Made by a program: the position numbers and the translations under genes. A stretch of DNA of 10,506 bases from NCBI GenBank assembly GCA_040758475.1, contig JBFLVN010000128.1, positions 1 through 10,506 of the forward strand, in the 5' to 3' direction. The notes below the pieces were generated by a model. The model saw only the letters and a list, made by a program, of their open reading frames with translations, ran no database searches and was not told the DNA's origin. Each line of letters starts with the position of its first letter. Within the stretch, counting starts at the first letter, position 1. Shown piece by piece: positions 1 to 6,876 of this stretch. Source of the DNA: JBFLVN01 sp040758475. GTDB lineage: Bacteria > JAGRBM01.

Positions 1-1
1 C

Positions 2-103
2 CGGTACTGCGGCGCCGGGTTGCGGGCGGATTTGGAGCGGGCGTGCCGGGAAACCTATTCTCCCGTCTATGACCGCTACGATTGGTCGCTGAACGAAAGT
101 TGA
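2..103 (+). CDS. 3' end of an unidentified gene (C-terminal 33 residues)
   Basis: An open frame enters from the left edge and ends at TGA 101-103. It encodes a C-terminal tail beginning RYCGAGL and ending YDRYDWSLNES. The tail has Cys residues at positions 3 and 15 of the visible part and is rich in Tyr, Asp and Arg, a composition more natural than the Arg/Pro-rich shadow frames of this GC-rich DNA. Its stop overlaps the ATG of the next plus-strand gene by one base (TGATG), a common sign of two genes in one operon. The beginning of a zinc-ribbon-like Cys pair is possible but cannot be judged because the first half of the motif is outside the window. No family is recognisable. Confidence 0.5.
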   Translation, partial: RYCGAGLRADLERACRETYSPVYDRYDWSLNES

Positions 104-816
104 TGGCGCCGATGGGTTTGGAGAAGATCGACCTCGCGAAACGGCTCCGGGTTTTCACGGATGCCGGTTTGATCCAGGAAATCCCCACGCCTTGGCAGAT
201 CGAGCAGGGGGAGCTCGAAATGCTCCTCTACGTCATTAGCACGGATGCCACGGAAGAGGCCCAGTACAAGGGCGCGCCTTTCGGGCATCCCGTCCTCCGC
301 CAGCCGCTCATCTTTTCCCAGGTGGGGCGCGACCACCTGCGGACGGGAAGCGGGCTTGAAAACAAATTTTCTTCCGTCTGCAAGCATCTCTTCCTTACGT
401 ACCACCAGGGGATGCCGGTTTTCGATCTTCAGCTTCTTCAGACTTACCCGGAGGGTCTTTCGGGCTTCCGCCGGTTTCTGGACGAAATGGAAGAGAACCG
501 GACCGCCAGGGCAAGAAGGCTTAATCGGATCGCGAAACTCATTCTGCCCGATCCGCCCGCCTACCACGCGCGGTTCCTGGGTGAAAAAGGCTGGATCGCC
601 CGGGCGGAGGCGTTCGATTATCCGGCTGCCGAAAAAGAGGCGTCGAATTTCCCGCCCGAGTTCTTCAGCCTCGTCGGGCTCCTTAATTACTGTGCCAAGG
701 CCTATCCCCGGGAGCGGCGCGACGTTCCACTCGCCAGACGCCCCGCCCACATGGCCAAGCTGTTCACCCGGCGCCTTCGGGAAGGCCGGGCGCAAGGATG
801 GTTTGCTAGAAAGTAG
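103..816 (+). CDS. uncharacterised soluble protein, 237 aa
   Basis: I do not recognise this protein. The ATG at 103 is preferred over an upstream in-frame TTG at 82 because it overlaps the stop of the preceding gene (TGATG), which suggests translational coupling; no strong Shine-Dalgarno is visible. The product has no signal peptide and no membrane segment. It has a balanced composition with hydrophobic patches (LEMLLYVIST at 38-47, EFFSLVGLLNYC at 186-197), two separated cysteines (93 and 197) and no CxxC motif. It looks like a mixed alpha-rich cytosolic protein; residues 119-145 (FRRFLDEMEENRTARARRLNR region) are probably helical and highly charged. The last 30 residues are strongly basic. 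It converges on the cco operon with a 5-nt gap, so it is probably unrelated to cbb3 function and belongs to the operon entering from the left. The reverse frame over the same DNA is Arg/Pro/Gly-rich and looks like a shadow. Confidence 0.7.
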   Translation: MAPMGLEKIDLAKRLRVFTDAGLIQEIPTPWQIEQGELEMLLYVISTDATEEAQYKGAPFGHPVLRQPLIFSQVGRDHLRTGSGLENKFSSVCKHLFLTYHQGMPVFDLQLLQTYPEGLSGFRRFLDEMEENRTARARRLNRIAKLILPDPPAYHARFLGEKGWIARAEAFDYPAAEKEASNFPPEFFSLVGLLNYCAKAYPRERRDVPLARRPAHMAKLFTRRLREGRAQGWFARK

Positions 817-821
817 GAACC

Positions 822-1553
822 TTAGAGCGTTTCGTGGTGATGGTGGTGGGAAGGCTCGTGCCCCGCGTGATGGTGGGGGAAGAAGGGCCGGGCCACGGTA
901 AAGAGTCCCCAAAGAATGAGGAGCACGCCCGCTAGGGCATGGAAGCGGCGGCGTACCCCCACCGAGAGGCGCTCCAGGAAACTCGTCCCGAGGGCAAGGG
1001 CCGGGATCGTTCCCAAAGCGAAGGCGAGCATGATGGCGGCGCCCTGAAGGGCCGAGCCCGTGGCGGCGGCCTGGGCTTCGGCCGCCAGGATGAGGCCGCA
1101 GGGGAGAAATCCCAGGACCACTCCCGCCTGGAGGCCGAAGGCGAAGGGATTTTTCCCTTCCGTCCGCAGGGCTTTGGAAAACCAGCGCTGGGGGAGGAGG
1201 GCCGTGGGCCCCGCTCGCTCGGCGACGATTCCCAGCACGGCGAGGCCCGCGTAGATCATGACGAGCCCGATCGAGACGGACACGGCGAGCGACACCCATC
1301 CGCCCCAACGCCCCGCGAGAGTTCCAACGCTTCCCACCGCGCCGAAAATGGCGCCGAGGAGTGAATAAACTACCGCCCGCCCTGCGTGATACCCTGCCTG
1401 AGCCTTCGCCGGTGAAAAGCCCAGCCGGTCGCGGCCCGCCGCCGATATGGCGATGCCGAAGCCCCCGCACATGCCCACGCAGTGCCCGAAGCTTCCGAGG
1501 GCACCGGTCGCGAAGGCGACGGCGAGGGCGTGGAAGAAGTGATCAGGGAACAT
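822..1553 (-). CDS. TauE/SafE-like (COG2836/DsbD_2-type) membrane protein with His-rich C-terminus
   Basis: A 243-aa integral membrane protein with about six hydrophobic segments (roughly 5-30, 55-78, 86-110, 138-160, 168-190, 204-222). Family hallmarks are the N-terminal motif SFGHCVGMCGGFG (Cys25 and Cys29) and GFLPCGL (Pro151-Cys152) in the fourth helix. This is the pattern of the DsbD-transmembrane-like proteins often annotated as sulfite exporter TauE/SafE and found at the end of ccoGHIS clusters. The paired intramembrane Cys residues suggest thiol or metal (copper) handling during oxidase assembly, rather than sulfite export; that is inference from family and context. The tail after the last helix contains nine His in 14 residues (227-240), a likely metal-binding tail. 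The ATG at 1553 lies inside the 3' end of ccoS (11-nt overlap), with AAGGAA at 1561-1566 as Shine-Dalgarno, 7 nt upstream. It is the last gene of the operon. Confidence 0.87.
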   Translation of the reverse strand: MFPDHFFHALAVAFATGALGSFGHCVGMCGGFGIAISAAGRDRLGFSPAKAQAGYHAGRAVVYSLLGAIFGAVGSVGTLAGRWGGWVSLAVSVSIGLVMIYAGLAVLGIVAERAGPTALLPQRWFSKALRTEGKNPFAFGLQAGVVLGFLPCGLILAAEAQAAATGSALQGAAIMLAFALGTIPALALGTSFLERLSVGVRRRFHALAGVLLILWGLFTVARPFFPHHHAGHEPSHHHHHETL

Positions 1554-1719
1554 GGGAAGTTTCCTTGCCTGGAGGGGCGGGGGGATCGTCGAAAAGAATC
1601 CGCACGGGAGGGGTGTCCAGATCGTCGAACTGCCCCTTGCGGACGCTCACGATGAAAACCGCCAAAGCGCCGGCTGCGAAGAGGAGCGCGAGGGGGATTA
1701 GAAAATAAAGGGCCGTCAC
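1543..1719 (-). CDS. ccoS: cbb3 oxidase maturation protein CcoS, 58 aa
   Basis: A short gene read from GTG 1719 to TGA 1543. The product has one N-terminal transmembrane helix (about residues 4-26, LYFLIPLALLFAAGALAVF) followed by the diagnostic CcoS signature GQFDDLDTPPVRIL (29-42) and a short Pro-rich acidic tail. CcoS (FixS) is a small inner-membrane assembly factor; in Rhodobacter capsulatus it is needed for the haem and copper cofactors to be incorporated into subunit I. The GTG is the only usable start: the frame is closed upstream by a TAA at 1738-1740, and a good Shine-Dalgarno TAGGAG (1727-1732) lies 7 nt upstream. That Shine-Dalgarno contains the ccoI stop codon (TAG 1730-1732). The 3' end overlaps the TauE-like gene by 11 nt. 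Length is normal for the family. Confidence 0.95.
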   Translation of the reverse strand: MTALYFLIPLALLFAAGALAVFIVSVRKGQFDDLDTPPVRILFDDPPAPPGKETSHVP

Positions 1720-1726
1720 GGTTTTT

Positions 1727-1732
1727 CTCCTA
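1727..1732 (-). promoter_or_regulatory. ribosome binding site of ccoS overlapping the ccoI stop
   Basis: On the minus strand TAGGAG, 7 nt before GTG 1719. Its first three bases are the ccoI stop codon, so ribosomes finishing ccoI end on the ccoS binding site. It supports the GTG start of ccoS. Confidence 0.7.
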
Positions 1733-4198
1733 TTGCTTTAGCGCGAGTGCGATCACCGAGAGAGAGGATATCGGCATGAGGATCGCCGCCCACAGGGGTG
1801 TGACGAATCCCATCGCCGCGAGCGATGTGACCACCGTGTTGTAAGTAAGCGAGAGGGCGATGGCGGTCCTTGCCCTGCCAAGGCCTTTGCGGGCGATGAA
1901 AATGGCCTGCGCCAAGGGAAGGACGCCGCTTTTCGCCGTCGCCACGTCGGCCGCCTGGAAGGCCGCTTCGGAACCGCCGTGGACGGCGATGCCCACGCCC
2001 GCCGCCGCCAGGGCCGCCGCGTCATTAACGCCATCGCCCGCCATCCCACAGAGGCGGGTTTTTTCCTGGGAAGAGAGAAAGGCCGCTTTCTGCTCGGGGG
2101 AGAACCCCGAGTGAAATTCGCCAATGCCCAGTTCCCGGGCCGCCGCTTTCACGGGGCCTTCCGCATCGCCCGAGAGAATGGCCACTTCGATGCCGGCGTC
2201 CCGGATTTCCTTTAGAGCGTCCGCCGCGTCTTGCCGCAGGCGGTCGGCCACGAAAAGGGCGGCCCGAAGGTGGCCTTCCACGGCGATCAAAACGGTCGAA
2301 GCCGCGAGTTTTTCTTCGAAGGCGCGGACGTCGTCGATACGGACCAAGGGCAAATCGACGTTCTGGCTCGCAAGCCAAGCGGCGTTTCCGGCGAGAACCG
2401 TTTTGTCTCTGACCCTCGCCCGGATGCCGCGGCCGGGCTCCTGGTGGAACTCTTCGACCCGGAGGGTCTGGGGTGGGATGAATTCCGAAATGGCCCGGGC
2501 GAGGGGGTGGGTGGAATGCCGTTCGGCGGCGGCGGCGAGGGCGAGGGCCTCCTGGGTTTCTTCTTCTGAGGAAAGCGAAAGCCTTTCGACGACTTGGGGC
2601 CGCCCTTCGGTCAGCGTGCCGGTCTTATCGAGGTAGAGCTTCTGTACTTTGGCGAGCCGTTCGAGGGCTTCGGGTCCTTTGATGAGGATTCCCAGACGGC
2701 TCGCCTTTCCGATGGCGGCGGCGAGCGAAAAGGGCGTCGCGAGGCCCAGGGCGCACAGGCAACTGACGACCAGCACGGCCGTCGAAGCTCGAAGAGCGGT
2801 TTCGGGATCGCCCGCGAAGAAGTACCAGCCGGCGAACGTGGCGCTCGCGATCAAAAGCACCGCGCCCACGAACCAGGCGGCGATGCGGTCGGCCTGGGCG
2901 ACGATGGGCGCCCGCCGGGCGGCCGATTCTTCGACGAGTTTCGAGAGGCGCGAGAGGCGCGTTTTCTCTCCCGTCTGCTCGGCCCGGATCGTGAGTGACC
3001 CTCCGGTAACCGATGTCCCCGCGAAGACGGCCTCTCCCAGACCCCGGGGGACGGGCGCCGATTCGCCCGTGAGGAGCGCTTCGCTCACGTGGGAATGCCC
3101 TTCCACCACGACGCCGTCCACGGGGATGGGATCGCCCGTCGGGACGAAGAGGAGGTCGCCGGCCAGCACGCTTTCGAGGGCGATCTGCCGTGGCGCCGTT
3201 CCAGGGGATTCGATCCGGAGGGCGGAGGTGGGGAGGTAGGAGAAGAGCGAGCGCGAAGCCTCGGCCGCCTTGCGGCGCCCCGTATCGAGCAGGAGCCGCC
3301 CCACGAGGAGGAGGAAGACGAGGCCCGCGAGCGTGTCGAACCAGATGGCTCCTTCGCCGCGGATCGTGTTGATCGTGCTGCTCAGGAACCCGATCGAAAG
3401 CCCCAGGGATACGGGCACGTCCATGTGGAGCGTTCCGGCTTTGAGGCCGCCCCAGGCGGACCGGAAAAACGGCCGGGCGGAATAGAAAATAACGGGAAGG
3501 GACAGGAGGAAACTTCCCCAGGTGAAGAGCCCTTCCATGGCCGCGCTCAAACGCTCGCCTTCGGCCGAATAGAGCGCCGCCGCGAAGAGCATGATGTTCC
3601 CGGCGCAGGCCCCCGCGACGCCCAGGCGGATGAGGAGCGCGTGGCGTTCCTTCCGTTCCGCTTCTTGCTGTCCCGTGCTGCCGAGGGGATGGGGCCGGTA
3701 GCCGATGGAAGAGAGAAGGCCCGCAAGGCGGGCGAGCGGCTTGGATGCCGCATCGTAGATGACCTGAAGGTGGCTTCTTCCCAAATCGAGGCGGGCGCTG
3801 AGAATTCCATCCGCCTGCTGGGAGAGGCGCTCGACGACCCACACGCACGCGGCGCAGTGGACCCCTTCGAGATAGAACTCCGCCGCGCGTTTTTCGCCGG
3901 AGAGAGACTTCGTGTGGTGCTCTTCAAAGGCCTTGTCGTCGAAATGGGCGAAGTTGCCGGAGGCTTCGCCCACGGGCCGGCCCTTTTCCCTGAGCCGGCG
4001 GCGAAGATCGTAGTAGCCGCTCGCGAGGCCCGCCCCCTTGAGGATTTCGAAGGCGATCGAGCAACCCCGGCAGCAGAAAAGCTCCGTTTCCGCCGCGCCC
4101 TGGATGGGCTCGGCCGGAAGGGACTCGCCGCAATGGACGCAGCCTTTGGCCTGGGCGGCCTCGCGGATCGAGACGGCAGCAGGGGCGGCGGCGTTCAT
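1730..4198 (-). CDS. ccoI: cbb3-associated copper-transporting P1B-type ATPase CcoI/FixI
   Basis: An inner-membrane Cu(I) ATPase of 822 aa that moves copper across the membrane for the CuB centre of CcoN. Order of domains: an N-terminal Cys cluster (Cys20-x2-Cys23, then FCCRGC at 41-46) typical of FixI-type ATPases; a heavy-metal-associated domain with HCAAC (Cys115, Cys118) at about 105-170; membrane helices; the actuator TGES (377-380); the phosphorylation motif DKTGT (Asp524); HP (His564-Pro565) of the nucleotide domain; GDGVNDAAAL (721-730); and C-terminal helices with YN (786-787) and the MPISS motif. The intramembrane metal motif reads Cys480-Leu-Cys482 instead of the usual Cys-Pro-Cys. 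A longer reading from 4270 adds 24 residues that only duplicate ccoH coding sequence. ATG 4198 is chosen because it overlaps the ccoH stop as ATGA; no Shine-Dalgarno precedes it, so translation is probably coupled to ccoH. Confidence 0.95.
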   Translation of the reverse strand: MNAAAPAAVSIREAAQAKGCVHCGESLPAEPIQGAAETELFCCRGCSIAFEILKGAGLASGYYDLRRRLREKGRPVGEASGNFAHFDDKAFEEHHTKSLSGEKRAAEFYLEGVHCAACVWVVERLSQQADGILSARLDLGRSHLQVIYDAASKPLARLAGLLSSIGYRPHPLGSTGQQEAERKERHALLIRLGVAGACAGNIMLFAAALYSAEGERLSAAMEGLFTWGSFLLSLPVIFYSARPFFRSAWGGLKAGTLHMDVPVSLGLSIGFLSSTINTIRGEGAIWFDTLAGLVFLLLVGRLLLDTGRRKAAEASRSLFSYLPTSALRIESPGTAPRQIALESVLAGDLLFVPTGDPIPVDGVVVEGHSHVSEALLTGESAPVPRGLGEAVFAGTSVTGGSLTIRAEQTGEKTRLSRLSKLVEESAARRAPIVAQADRIAAWFVGAVLLIASATFAGWYFFAGDPETALRASTAVLVVSCLCALGLATPFSLAAAIGKASRLGILIKGPEALERLAKVQKLYLDKTGTLTEGRPQVVERLSLSSEEETQEALALAAAAERHSTHPLARAISEFIPPQTLRVEEFHQEPGRGIRARVRDKTVLAGNAAWLASQNVDLPLVRIDDVRAFEEKLAASTVLIAVEGHLRAALFVADRLRQDAADALKEIRDAGIEVAILSGDAEGPVKAAARELGIGEFHSGFSPEQKAAFLSSQEKTRLCGMAGDGVNDAAALAAAGVGIAVHGGSEAAFQAADVATAKSGVLPLAQAIFIARKGLGRARTAIALSLTYNTVVTSLAAMGFVTPLWAAILMPISSLSVIALALKQ

Positions 4199-4701
4199 AG
4201 GGGGAGGCTCACCTGCCGGGTCCAGCGGGCGCGGAGGGTTTCGCGGTGCATGTCGATGGTGATTTCCCAAAGGCCCGAGGGAAGATCGGAAGAAATTTCA
4301 TAAAGCCCCGCTTCGGGCGTGGCTTTTAGCTCCAGGGTGCGGTCCAAGGACGGATCGCTTGGGCGAAGGAGCCGGATCGATCCTCTAGCCGATTCGAGGG
4401 GAGCGCCTGAAACATTCTGTAGACGCAGGCACAAGCTTAAAGCGCCACCGGAAGGACAGCGCAGAAGATCGCTTTGCCAGCCGCTCTCCCGGGTTTTCTC
4501 TCCCAGATCCAGGGCTTCGTCGTAGCGGAGGCCGAGTTCGTAGCTCTCGTCACTGACGAGCGTGGAAGGCTTTCCCGAAGAGGAAATCCAGATCATGGCG
4601 CCGTTGGCCAGGAGGATGACGGCGAAGAACAAGAGGAGGCCGATGGTCCAGGCCCGGTTGCTCGAAAAAGACGCGGGGGTTTGCTCGGTTGGAGTTGGCA
4701 C
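4195..4701 (-). CDS. ccoH: cbb3 assembly protein CcoH/FixH
   Basis: A 168-aa protein of the FixH family. It has a short polar N-terminus, one transmembrane helix (about 18-40, ending IWISSSGKP), and a periplasmic domain of about 125 residues with the conserved early YELGLRYDEAL segment (54-64) and the late GLWEITID segment (143-150). CcoH is a membrane protein that associates with assembling and mature cbb3 oxidase and is required for stable enzyme. The start is GTG 4701, preceded by AAGAGGA (4709-4715) 7 nt away; that Shine-Dalgarno runs directly into the TAA stop of ccoG (4706-4708). The stop TGA overlaps the ATG of ccoI. Cys82 and Cys91 in the periplasmic part could form a disulfide; I cannot say whether they are conserved. 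Position between ccoG and ccoI is the classical GHIS order. Confidence 0.9.
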   Translation of the reverse strand: MPTPTEQTPASFSSNRAWTIGLLLFFAVILLANGAMIWISSSGKPSTLVSDESYELGLRYDEALDLGEKTRESGWQSDLLRCPSGGALSLCLRLQNVSGAPLESARGSIRLLRPSDPSLDRTLELKATPEAGLYEISSDLPSGLWEITIDMHRETLRARWTRQVSLPL

Positions 4702-4705
4702 GGGC

Positions 4706-6091
4706 TTATCCTCTTGGTCCCAGGAACGTGGCGTTCATTTGCGCGGCGGTATGGCCTTCGCCGTCGCGCGCGACGATGCGTATTTTTCGTTTCCCTTTTT
4801 CGAGGCTTGAAGCGGGACCCACGACGAATACTTCCATCGTCGCCGCCTTTCCTTTTTCGATGTGGAAGGGTTGGATCGGGACGATGAACTCGGCTCCTTC
4901 GAATCCTTCGAGCGCGAAGGTGAGGGACTGATCTATCTCCGCCTTGTTGAGGATCTTGAGCGTGAAGTGGTTGTTCACTTTCCCTTCCCCCATCACGTTG
5001 AAAGGCGCTCCGGCCGGGCGCAGGACCGTCATTTCGACGAGATCGCGCCTCGCCAGGCTCGCGGTGAACGCGCCGCCGAGGGCGAGGAGAAGCGCCGCGT
5101 AGACGAGGACGCGGGGGCGCAGGAACAGGCGTCGCTTCCCCCGCGCCTCTCCTTCGAGTTCCCGCTGGGTGCCGTAGCGGATGAGCCCCCGGGGTTTTTC
5201 GAGGGCGTCCATGATCGAATCGCAGGCGTCGATGCACCTCGCGCAGGTGATGCACTCCATCTGGAGGCCGTCGCGGATGTCGATCCCCGTGGGGCAGACG
5301 ACGACGCATTTGCCGCAATCGACGCAATCACCGAGGGCTTTCCCTTCGGCGCTTTTGTGGCGCTTCCCGCGGGGTTCGCCGCGCCGGACGTCGTAACCCA
5401 CGACGAGCGAATCCTGGTCCAGCATGGCCCCCTGGAAGCGGGCGTAGGGACAGGCGTAGATGCAGGCCTGTTCCCGGAAGAGGGCGAAGGCCCAGTAGGA
5501 GAAAGCCGATCCCGCCAGGGCGAATCCCATGGCCGAAGGGTGGTTGAACCGGAGGTGAACGACCGATTCGACCAGGGGTTTGGCGCCCAGGAAATAAGCC
5601 ACGAGCGAATGGCCTACGAGGAGCGAGAAGGCGACAAAGAGGAAGTGCTTGAGGATTTTTCTCCACACGCGGTCGAAGGTCCAACCCAGGGCGTCGCGCT
5701 TCAGGCGTTCGGCCCGGCCGCCTTCGATCCAGTCTTCGAGCGGGAGATAAAAAGCGTGCTGAAAAACCGTCTGGGGGCAGGCGTAGCCGCACCAGACCCG
5801 GCCGGCCAGCGCGGTGACGAAGAACAGGAAAATAGCCGCGCCCACGAGGAGAAAGATCATCAGGTGGACGTCCGATGGCCAGAACGTGATCCCGAAGAGA
5901 TGGAAGTGGCGGCTCGGGATGTCGAGCAGGACGCTTTGCTGCCCATGGATCGTCGTCCAAGGGAGCGCAAGGAGAAAGACGACCAGGACCCAGTGGGACC
6001 AGAAACGGAAGTTGGTGAATCGTCCGTTGATCCGAAGGGGGTGGATGGGCGCCCGTTTCTGCCCGCCCAGCAGAGTGACGAGACTCGACAC
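4706..6091 (-). CDS. ccoG: cbb3 accessory protein CcoG/FixG, polyferredoxin-like cupric reductase
   Basis: A 461-aa integral membrane Fe-S protein. About five hydrophobic helices (33-52, 76-96, 147-167, 186-206, 327-346) surround the cytoplasmic Cys motifs. Cys motifs in order: GRVWCGYACPQTVF (Cys101, Cys105), CIYACPYARFQG (Cys210, Cys214), and a 2[4Fe-4S] ferredoxin domain CVDCGKCVVVCP (Cys256/259/262/266) and CITCARCIDAC (Cys280/283/286/290). The RGEPRG segment (237-242) is also typical. The C-terminal 355-461 is the Ig-like periplasmic domain of the family. CcoG of Rhodobacter capsulatus has been reported to reduce Cu(II) to Cu(I) for the copper supply of cbb3 oxidase; the same role is inferred here. 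The start is GTG 6091, preceded by two AGGAG sequences (6101-6105 and 6095-6099), the first at a 9-nt spacing. There is no other early start codon. It begins 6 nt after the ccoP stop. Confidence 0.95.
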   Translation of the reverse strand: MSSLVTLLGGQKRAPIHPLRINGRFTNFRFWSHWVLVVFLLALPWTTIHGQQSVLLDIPSRHFHLFGITFWPSDVHLMIFLLVGAAIFLFFVTALAGRVWCGYACPQTVFQHAFYLPLEDWIEGGRAERLKRDALGWTFDRVWRKILKHFLFVAFSLLVGHSLVAYFLGAKPLVESVVHLRFNHPSAMGFALAGSAFSYWAFALFREQACIYACPYARFQGAMLDQDSLVVGYDVRRGEPRGKRHKSAEGKALGDCVDCGKCVVVCPTGIDIRDGLQMECITCARCIDACDSIMDALEKPRGLIRYGTQRELEGEARGKRRLFLRPRVLVYAALLLALGGAFTASLARRDLVEMTVLRPAGAPFNVMGEGKVNNHFTLKILNKAEIDQSLTFALEGFEGAEFIVPIQPFHIEKGKAATMEVFVVGPASSLEKGKRKIRIVARDGEGHTAAQMNATFLGPRG

Positions 6092-6097
6092 GAACTC

Positions 6098-6676
6098 CTA
6101 CTCCTGTCCTCCCCCGAGGCTGTGGACGTGAGCTGCGAGCTGGGCGATCTGTTCGGTGGTGAGGACGCCCGCCCACGTGACCATGCCTTTAGCCGGAACT
6201 CCTTGGGTGATGGTTCTCCGGATGTCCGAATACTTGCCCCCGTGAATCCAGGCCGAATCGGTGAGGTTGGGGCCGATCTTACCCGTCGCGTCTACGAGGT
6301 GGCAGGGGGCGCAATAAGTGACGAACATTTTTTTGCCTTCCGCGATGGCGGCGGGATTTCCTTTGTACTGGGATTCGTCGATTTCCGGGACGGGCGGGCC
6401 GGCCGGAGCGCCGGGGGCCCCTCCCGCCGCGGCGGTGGGCGCGGGAGCGGCGTTTGGATAGAGCTTGGCCGCCGTTTCCATTTCCGCTTTGAGTTCCTCG
6501 ACTTGCGTGGGCCCGCCCATGCCGCCGTGCATCCAGATCACGTAGAGGATGGCGGTGATGACGCTTCCGATGCTCATCCAGGTCCACCAGCCGGGCAGGG
6601 GGTTGTCGTACTCCTGGATGCCGTCGTATTCGTGGCCCAGAAGCTTGTTGGCGTACTTGTCGGGATGCTCGCTCAT
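6098..6676 (-). CDS. ccoP: cbb3 oxidase subunit III CcoP, short monohaem form
   Basis: Subunit III carries electrons from soluble or membrane cytochrome c to CcoO. The N-terminus has the typical CcoP segment HEYDGIQEYDNPLPGWW (15-31), running into one transmembrane helix (about 31-50). A Pro/Ala/Gly-rich linker (74-98) leads to a single class I cytochrome c domain with CAPCH (Cys122, Cys125, His126), IGPNLTD (134-140), WIHGG (143-147) and a likely axial Met165 in GMVTW. Classical CcoP is near 290-310 aa with two CxxCH domains; this one has 192 aa and one. The reading frame is intact with a normal C-terminal helix (HVHSLGG), so it is a compact form and not a truncation by frameshift. The ATG overlaps the ccoQ stop by 4 nt (ATGA), with AAGGGGG (6684-6690) 7 nt upstream. 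Confidence 0.93.
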   Translation of the reverse strand: MSEHPDKYANKLLGHEYDGIQEYDNPLPGWWTWMSIGSVITAILYVIWMHGGMGGPTQVEELKAEMETAAKLYPNAAPAPTAAAGGAPGAPAGPPVPEIDESQYKGNPAAIAEGKKMFVTYCAPCHLVDATGKIGPNLTDSAWIHGGKYSDIRRTITQGVPAKGMVTWAGVLTTEQIAQLAAHVHSLGGGQE

Positions 6677-6864
6677 GGACGTTCCCCCTTGGGTTCGAGA
6701 TGGTCTTCCAGCGGCAGGCGGGCGGCCCGCTCGAAGTCGGATTCCTTGTGGGAGAAGACGTAGAGGAGAACCCCCAGGAACAAGGCGACGAACGTGACGA
6801 GGGCCGTCACGGCGCCCCAGGGGTAGCTCCCGTCGTTGGATAGCGTGCGTATGAGGTCACCCAT
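6673..6864 (-). CDS. ccoQ: cbb3 oxidase small subunit CcoQ
   Basis: A 63-aa protein with one hydrophobic helix (about 16-37, WGAVTALVTFVALFLGVLLYV) followed by a short charged tail containing FERAARLPLEDH (44-55), which matches the aromatic/acidic LPL-D ending seen in CcoQ proteins. CcoQ is the non-catalytic fourth subunit of the cbb3 complex and stabilises the interaction of CcoP with CcoNO. It lies between ccoNO and ccoP as expected. The start ATG 6864 is preceded by AAGGAG (6873-6878) at an 8-nt spacing, which overlaps the TAA of ccoNO. The TGA stop overlaps the ccoP ATG. The family is weakly conserved, so identification rests on size, topology, tail and position together. Confidence 0.87.
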   Translation of the reverse strand: MGDLIRTLSNDGSYPWGAVTALVTFVALFLGVLLYVFSHKESDFERAARLPLEDHLEPKGERP

Positions 6865-6876
6865 GGCCGTTTCTCC

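Noticed and set aside
76..1470. 464-aa minus-strand ORF across the plus-strand gene and the TauE-like gene
   Set aside because: Arg/Pro/Gly-rich translation that overlaps two better-supported genes in different frames.
4199..4270. N-terminal extension of CcoI from an upstream ATG at 4270
   Set aside because: The extra 24 residues lie wholly within ccoH and are Pro/Arg/His-rich; the ATGA overlap at 4195-4198 gives a standard coupled start.
3089..4303. 404-aa plus-strand ORF antisense to ccoI
   Set aside because: Shadow of ccoI; Arg/Glu/Gly-rich with no recognisable domain.
4862..6763. 633-aa plus-strand ORF antisense to ccoG and ccoP
   Set aside because: Low-complexity charged translation spanning several real genes; no motif; it arises from GC-biased codon positions on the minus strand.
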